From positions 95,848 to 156,469 of the forward strand of contig NW_003546283.1 of the NCBI RefSeq assembly GCF_000090795.2: a DNA stretch of 60,622 bases, written 5' to 3'. The translations under genes and the position numbers were made by a program. The notes beneath the pieces are model-generated. The model was not told the origin of the DNA and did no database searches. It saw only the letters and a list, made by a program, of their open reading frames with translations. Below, one piece after another: positions 54,980-60,622 of the stretch. The DNA comes from Amphimedon queenslandica (Eukaryota > Porifera > Demospongiae > Haplosclerida > Niphatidae). Every line of letters begins with the position of its first letter. The stretch's first letter is position 1.

Positions 54980-56564
54980 TCTTTAGCCTTTTGATTCAGA
55001 AGGATCAGCAAGTGCCAGTAGTGCTACATTCGTTAAAGACTCAACCTTTACCGTTAGTAAGAACTCAGGATCTGAAAACAATTCAGTTTCCTTATCCAAC
55101 GAAACTCAAATCCTAGAAACAGCTGGAGATAATGAAGGGGCACAGGACAACAAGAAGACTCAGAACGGCACATTTTGTAGCTCAGCATCTTCAGGGAAGA
55201 GTGAAGGGATAACTGGCTCAACAAAGATAGCGAAGAGTAGATTAGTAAAACCATCAAGTAGCACCACTGCTACTACTGCTGGGTGAGGGGGAGGGAGAGA
55301 GAGAAGGAGAGAGAGGAAAGAGAAGGGATAATGCATATACATGTACATGTATGTCATTTCTCTCTGTTTTTTAGTAAATCTAAATTAGTTCGACCTTCAT
55401 CAGCTCGTACGGCCAGCAGTACAGCTGCTACTGGACTAAACAAGAAACCAATCAAACCAAACCTGATGGTAACCAAGGGAAAGACCCTAGCAACAACAAC
55501 ACGACCAGGAGCAACCAAACAGCAACCAATGGCCGCTAGAGGAGGAGGAGGGACTACCACTAGTACAAGTGGACTTAAATCAAAATCAGCTCCTAGCATT
55601 ACTAGTAAAGGTAGTGGGGGAGCCCCTGCTAATAAGCCTTTAATTAAAGGGCCCAGTAACAAGACTAGTTTAACGAAAGGTATTGATAAAACTGATGGTG
55701 CTGGGGTGGGTGTGGGGGTTAAAAAAGGGAGTGTTCGCTCTGGCCTTGTGCCACCGTCTGTGACATCACGGCCTTCCTCAGCTAAAGCAGGAAGTCAAGT
55801 TGTCCCGCCCACTAAAGGAAAATCACTCCTCACTAGACCTGTCGCAAGGAAACCAGCTCTGGGCGGGGCTATGAAGAAACCGGAAGAGATTAAAAGAAAA
55901 AAGAAATTAGAATCAACGAAAGACGTGGGAGTGACTGAAACAGATTCTAATCAGGTGTCTGATGTAACCACACCCACCACCCGTAGACACAGCACTGGTG
56001 ATACTCCAAAAATTAAAAGTGATGCCACACCCAACAGATTGAAAAGACGTTCATTCATACCAACCCCAACTAGAATAGTAAGTACTGTAATTGGGTGGGT
56101 GTGGTCAAAACTATAAATATATTTAATTGAGTGGGTGTGGTCAAAGTTATAAATATATAATTAGATATGTTTATGATGTTATAGACTGACAAAGAAGCAA
56201 GACCAATCTCTTGTCAGTTTGATGATCACCTTGTCAAACGTGCTGCTCAGTCTCGTTTTAGGAGACCGGTGGCTCCACCCAAAGGCGGGGCTAAAACTAA
56301 CGGAACTAAACCTGTTGAAACTGCCAAACCTCCTGAGGTAAAAATATACATGTACATATAGGAGAGAGGGGGGAGGGAGGGAAGCAAAGGATATAGAGAT
56401 TATCTGGTTTTCTCATTAATGTACTACTTATATGTGTACATTGTATGTGTAGGATCCAGTTGAGTCTGAAGAGGTTGAGTTTGAATATGATCCTGAATAT
56501 GAAAAGCAGGTATAGATCCTCCTTTACCTCTCACTCCAATTCATACATGTGTATACACTATGTA

Positions 56565-56622
<58 letters not shown>

Positions 56623-56624
56623 GC

Positions 56625-56682
<58 letters not shown>

Positions 56683-57087
56683 GCTGTTTTGTATTGTATT
56701 GTGTCTGTCAACATTCATTATCATTGTTGTAATTTCATTTAATAATCAATTCATTTTTCCTGTCAGTCATTTAACTTTATTTTTGCTGTTTTATTTGAGT
56801 TATAATTTACACAAAATGTCTGACAAATCGCTAACAAAGAACTTGTAATTTTTTGGTACAGCACTTTACTTTAAAGGATACAGTATTTGTCATATCCTCC
56901 TTCTTCTCCTCTCTAGCTTTTATCCCTAACCTCCAAGCCCAAGGTGTTCCATTCTCCTCTAAATAAAGAGAACTTGCAAGAAGAGCCGCACTCAGAATGG
57001 TCCCCCATACCACGCAGGATGACCTACTTACCTGGAGACGAATCAATTCAATGCACAAAGTACACCCACATCAAAAATAACTCTTAA
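53212..57087 (+). CDS. Ser/Pro/Lys-rich protein with an SxIP motif, candidate microtubule-binding protein
   Basis: Start MSDSEENQYSSPPVASEEA. Exons join to give an acidic N-terminus (VGKGLLDEVSKEVAGKINYD, then EDEEFDFDIPEEHFN), a 250-residue acidic Ser/Thr/Pro region encoded at 54010-54783, and then a basic, low-complexity region with RP-SS-A/T repeats (RLVKPSSST, KLVRPSSART, TSRPSSAKAGS). KRRSFIPTPTR at 56041-56070 is an SxIP motif in the basic setting that EB1 recognises. Conserved-looking C-terminal blocks are SCQFDDHLVKRAAQSRFRRP, VEFEYDPEYEKQ, FHSPLNKENL and the end KYTHIKNNS. The acidic EEFDFD box, SxIP and NKEN weakly recall GTSE1, but I would not assign it. No globular domain is seen. 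Confidence 0.7.
54883..54986. repeat. 12-bp pyrimidine minisatellite
   Basis: The unit TTTCTCTCTCTC repeats about eight times just upstream of the acceptor CTTTAG in the SxIP gene. Confidence 0.92.
56564..56684. repeat. (TTA)n microsatellite
   Basis: About 40 TTA triplets with two GCTG-containing interruptions (near 56621 and 56681) lie in an intron of the SxIP gene. The interrupted block is itself duplicated. Confidence 0.95.
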
Positions 57088-57379
57088 TAACTTTTAATAA
57101 CCATTAATAACCACTAATAACTGTTATGATCGATCTTTATAGCTCCTCCCACTGTCTCATTCTACATGTATACATAATTACACAACTGTACATTACTTGT
57201 TCTATTCTGTATTATTAACAATATTCGTAGCAGCTGTATGTGTGTGTGTGTCCACAGTAATACATGTATAGAGAGGTATTCTCATTCTGTGTGGTCTAAT
57301 GTATGTGTATCATGTGTACCTATTGTAATAAGTTTATTGAGGTATAATTGTAATAATTATGAGACAATAGTAAAAGAAA

Positions 57380-57416
<37 letters not shown>

Positions 57417-57465
57417 AGAGAGAGAGACAGACAATATGAAAAGGATAATATTATTATTTATGAAC
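57088..57465. other. Convergent 3' interval with ATTAATAACC-type repeats
   Basis: Tandem TTAATAACC(A/T)-like units follow the stop at 57085-57120. An (AAT)n tract lies at 57385-57413 and a short GT tract at 57238-57251. No gene is seen. Confidence 0.6.
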
Positions 57466-59696
57466 TCAAGAGACTCGTTCAACTCCTCTATCCATCTCAC
57501 TCACACAGACCCATTCATCTTCATTGGATTCTTTCCACAGCGTCACCTATCGCACGGTAAAGTAATATTGGGCCCCTTGTCCCCCCACAAGGGGTCTGGT
57601 GCACACTTACTTTGTGGTCTCCGCCCGAGACAGCCAGTATGTCACCTGTGATTGACCAACTGACGTGCCACACAACATCAGGGAAAGTGTTGAGTACCTT
57701 TTAGAAGACATTTTAAAATGATTATAATATAAAATTATTTTAAATATAAAATGGTCATAACTTGAAAATTTGAGCTCAGAATCAGTTCAAACTTTCTACA
57801 CAGCATAAGTGCATCAATATGTATCAGAAAATGTAATAAAAATTTGGGGTGATTTTAGAGCCATTTTTCGGAAAAAACCATGGGCTATAGCCTTGGGTAT
57901 TTTTCAAAAATTGGCCAATTTTTTAAAATGGCCATAACTCGAAAAATTGAGCTCGGAATCAGTTCAAACTTTCTACACAGCATAAGTGCATCAATATGTA
58001 TCAGAAAATGTAATAAAAATTTGGGGTGATTTCGGAGCCATTTTTCGGAAAAAACCATAGTCTTGGGTATTTTTTTTAAATTGGCCAATTTTTTAAAATG
58101 GCCACAACTCAAAAATTTGAGCTCAGAATTGGCTCAAACTTTCTACACAGCATAAGGACATCAATATGTATCAGAAAATGTAATAAAAATGGAGAATTCT
58201 TTCATTTTTATTTTTGACAAAAATTTGTCCCTACTAAGTACAAGCCCAATTTTCAAGCAACTTCTATAGATTATTATCATTGTTAGTATTCTCTCACTTT
58301 AGAGGTCCATTTCCCTCCACTAGACTCATCCTTAGTCCACATGATAACTGTACAGTCCTACAGCAAGCAAAGAGGATATGGCGGGACTGATACATTAAGA
58401 GTACCTGAGAGCAGCTGGCTATTCTACTGACAGGGAGACCAATCGATGGAGCCCATGCAACGTCACGGACCCAGTCAGTGTGACCCTCAAGCTTATCCTC
58501 CATCATCCAGCTGTCCCCCTCCTCCCTCCACACCTTGACGGAGTTATCACCGCCACCTGTCACTAGTCTCTTACAAGTTGATGGAGCTGCACGAGAATTA
58601 CCCTGAGAGAGAGAGAGAGAGAGAGAACTTCAAAAGTACCAGCAGATTCAAATATTACTAATTCTTACGTCAACAAGAGAGCCGGGATTAACGGAAGGTG
58701 CCCAGCTCACGGAGTTACACCCTAACTAAAGAAGAAAAGAATAATCTCTCCATCACACACACACACAGAGACTCACTGTATGTACTCCTTCCTGTCTTGA
58801 GTACTGCCAATTACCATCACCTAATGAGAGGGGCATCCCCTCTTAATAACACATGCACTAATGAGGTATTACCTGTCCTATATAATATGGAGAATGATTC
58901 GTCAGATGAACCACACGCAAGGACCAGCCCCAACTCGTGAGGTGCCCACTGTATACTATTAACTAAAGGGGAGGGGCTTGGGTCACATGACCTGTTTCTA
59001 TTTTTAGTAACACGTACCGGATGACTTGTGTTCACAGAACTCGTGAAGCTTCGACCATTTTCCACTAGTTTCCTTCCATATGATAACCTAATGAGAAACC
59101 TTGTCGTCAATCATGTACATATACATATATGTACATGTACATGTACTATGTACTAATGTTACCTTTCTGTCGTAAGAACATGACGCAAGAATATTTCCAA
59201 ATTTGGGATGAGCCCAGGAGAGCTGCCAGACTGGTCCCTCGTGACTATTTTTAAAAATTAAAAAAATAAAATGACTTCGTTACAATTTAGTTAACTTTAA
59301 AAAGCATTAAAATATGAAAACTTGCAGTCGCTATTTTTGAGTTACAGCTGACTGAAAAGCATGCTGATTTGCAGGGAAATGACTTCAAAAACACCTCCAA
59401 ATTTTTGCTATATTTTCAATGCAATATTCCTTATAATAGTTTCAATAAACACATACATACTTCCCTCCTCCCCCTCACCCAGTCAGTGTGGCCAGTAGCA
59501 CCGTCTGCTGGCCAGATACATCAAATATCTTGACAGTTCTGTCTGACGAACATGTAGCCAGTCTCTGCCCGTAATAATCCATTTGTGAGTCATGCTGTGC
59601 AATGAGTAATCAATTAGTTTGATAATTAATAGCTCTCACTATCATGTCCTCATGACCTGTATCAACACTGTTCTTCACACTAACCACACCAGTCAT
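57466..59696 (-). CDS. SEC13: SEC13, WD40 subunit of COPII coat, nuclear pore and GATOR2
   Basis: SEC13 pairs with SEC31 in COPII, with NUP145/96 at the pore and acts in GATOR2. The start [19 protein letters not shown] (59696) matches the family N-terminus. WD40 blocks follow in order: [157 protein letters not shown] and, in the last exon, [20 protein letters not shown]. It ends ERVS and a stop. All six blades are present, as is usual for SEC13, which borrows the seventh from its partner. One intron carries inverted satellite units. Confidence 0.95.
57725..58235. repeat. Satellite array, inverted orientation, in SEC13 intron
   Basis: GTATCAGAAAATGTAATAAA recurs at about 57821, 57998 and 58168, that is 177 and 170 bp apart. 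Units contain the reverse complement of the 3.7-kb array core (CTTTCTACACAGCATAAG). SEC13 is on the minus strand, so relative to its transcript the array has the same orientation as in SDH and GPKOW. Confidence 0.93.
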
Positions 59697-60004
59697 TTTG
59701 AGGCAGGGGCATCAATTAGAACCAGCTCTTTCACCTGCAATCTTAATACATATGGAGAGTTAATTTCTGAACTGACCTTGCTTTTGTATTTATAGTTGGA
59801 GAGGATTTAATTTTAAAGAACAATTCTTGTCTTTTTTCCAAACACAAAGATGAATGATCTTTTTGTGGTGATGTGTCCAAATGGGTAGGCACATGAGGGT
59901 TAAAAATTGACTAGATTTCTGCGCATGCGCGGAACCACGTGTCAAATAACAAGCAAAATAGAAGAAAGAAAGAAACTGACATTTTTCCCTCACAGTTTGC
60001 CAAA
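59697..60004. promoter_or_regulatory. Divergent promoter, SEC13 / small charged protein
   Basis: The two starts are 308 bp apart. The right half has a TGCGCATGCGC palindrome (59921-59931) followed by CCACGTG, a combination also seen near 1650-1670 (GCGCATGCG, then ACACGTGG). No TATA box is evident. Confidence 0.45.
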
Positions 60005-60239
60005 ATGTCGAGTTTCTTTCTTCCTTCTAAAATCAAAAGTGGAGCTCTGGGGAAAAGGAGAAAGAAGCTTTCACAAGTCAAAAAGAAAAGGGTTAGTCTT
60101 GCTGTATATCTTTATTTTCATTTTAAGGACAAAGCAGGACAGCAAAGCCATTAAGAATAAAAAGATTCCATTAGCTACTACAATACCAACCGATGAAGAC
60201 GAAGACATTCCTAGTGACTCTGACACTGAAAACAAGTGA
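60005..60239 (+). CDS. Small charged protein of unknown function
   Basis: Exon 1 (60005-60091) encodes MSSFFLPSKIKSGALGKRRK and a Lys-rich end. With a 43-nt intron (60092-60134, acceptor ACAAAG) exon 2 continues QDSKAIKNKKIPLATTIP and an acidic end (TDEDEDIPSDSDTENK) before a stop. The result is about 64 residues with a basic N-terminus and acidic C-terminus. AATAAA near 60248 would suit polyadenylation. AACAAGTGAGG at the stop also looks like a splice donor, so the protein could be longer. The family is not recognised. Confidence 0.45.
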
Positions 60240-60486
60240 GGATTGTATTAATAAAAATATTAATTATGTGGGTGGAGCTGAAGGAAAATGAAAAGGTGTG
60301 GCTATGGAAGCCATTGATGTTGGATGTAGTATCATATATTTCTAAGGAATTATAACAAAAGTGTAAAAGGTATAATAAATGGATTTTGTGGTTCTTTTTC
60401 TGTTTATTTATATAATGCATTATAAAAATATAAAACTACAAAAAAGCTGCAATAGTTGAGTTATGATAGCCATGAAGTATTCAGTC

Positions 60487-60622
60487 CTAACGATGATCTG
60501 GCTCATCTTTTCCCAACTTTTGTTCTATGAGATACAAAATTATCAACAACAACAGTATCAATCATTATACATACCTATTGGTTTGCAGTAATTGCTAGTA
60601 GGTGGTCCCATTTTCCTCAGTA
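60487..60622 (-). CDS. 3' end of an unidentified gene (partial)
   Basis: Two minus-strand exons join in phase: 60575-60622 (open at the window edge) and 60487-60524. They read LRKMGPPTSNYCKPI, then EQKLGKDEPDHR and a stop. Donor GTATGT and acceptor CTCATAG are good. It converges on the small charged gene. Too little is visible to name it. Confidence 0.4.

Overview
The window reads as nuclear DNA of an early-branching animal with a compact, AT-rich genome. Genes have many small exons and mostly short GT..AG introns, intergenic gaps are often 80-300 bp, and neighbours are frequently head-to-head. The gene set (SDH of the AASS pathway, novel PKC, KLF, WASH complex, SEC13, astacin, ciliary inner proteins) is metazoan. 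A demosponge such as Amphimedon queenslandica is my best inference; this rests on general resemblance, not on a search. All gene spans below run from start codon to stop codon and include introns.

Layout. 1-1634 (-): 5' part of a gene with a PDZ-like fold. 1724-5539 (+): saccharopine dehydrogenase with a 178-bp satellite in one intron. 5750-12441: three neighbouring ciliary genes, PIERCE1-like (-), SPMIP1-like (+) and MYCBPAP-like (-), with RFX X-box-like sites in their promoters. 12588-20634 (+): splicing factor GPKOW. 20967-22217 (+): intronless KLF with CCAAT and TATA boxes. 22218-24684: mostly non-coding, with one orphan terminal-exon candidate. 24685-27741 (-): meiotic crossover factor REDIC1 (C12orf40) with a 12-residue TQT ladder. 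27972-35724 (+): WASHC4/SWIP with a proline tail and a tRNA-Met in an intron. 36010-44798 (+): a novel-type protein kinase C whose introns hold transposons and a 10-N assembly gap. 45038-45814 (+): COMTD1-like methyltransferase. 46013-48334 (-): secreted astacin with a lectin-like C-terminus. 48618-53076 (-): two tandem, related polytopic membrane proteins of unknown function. 53212-57087 (+): Ser/Pro-rich basic protein with an SxIP motif. 57466-59696 (-): SEC13. 60005-60239 (+): small charged protein. 60487-60622 (-): 3' end of another gene.

Repeats are prominent and mostly intronic: one satellite family with 177-186 bp units at eight or more loci in both orientations, the self-complementary (ACATGT)n repeat, TTA, CT and TG tracts, a hAT-like MITE with a perfect 16-bp TIR and 8-bp target duplication, and a pogo/Tigger-like MITE.

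The genes do not form one pathway. Functional threads are a cilium/sperm cluster (5.7-12.4 kb), a meiosis gene sharing a promoter with an endosomal actin regulator (27.7-28.0 kb), and trafficking (WASHC4, SEC13). The most notable signals are the probable LC8-binding ladder in REDIC1, the stand-alone SDH gene, the polyproline tail on WASHC4, the X-box promoters of the ciliary cluster and the satellite family with a 32-bp perfect palindrome.
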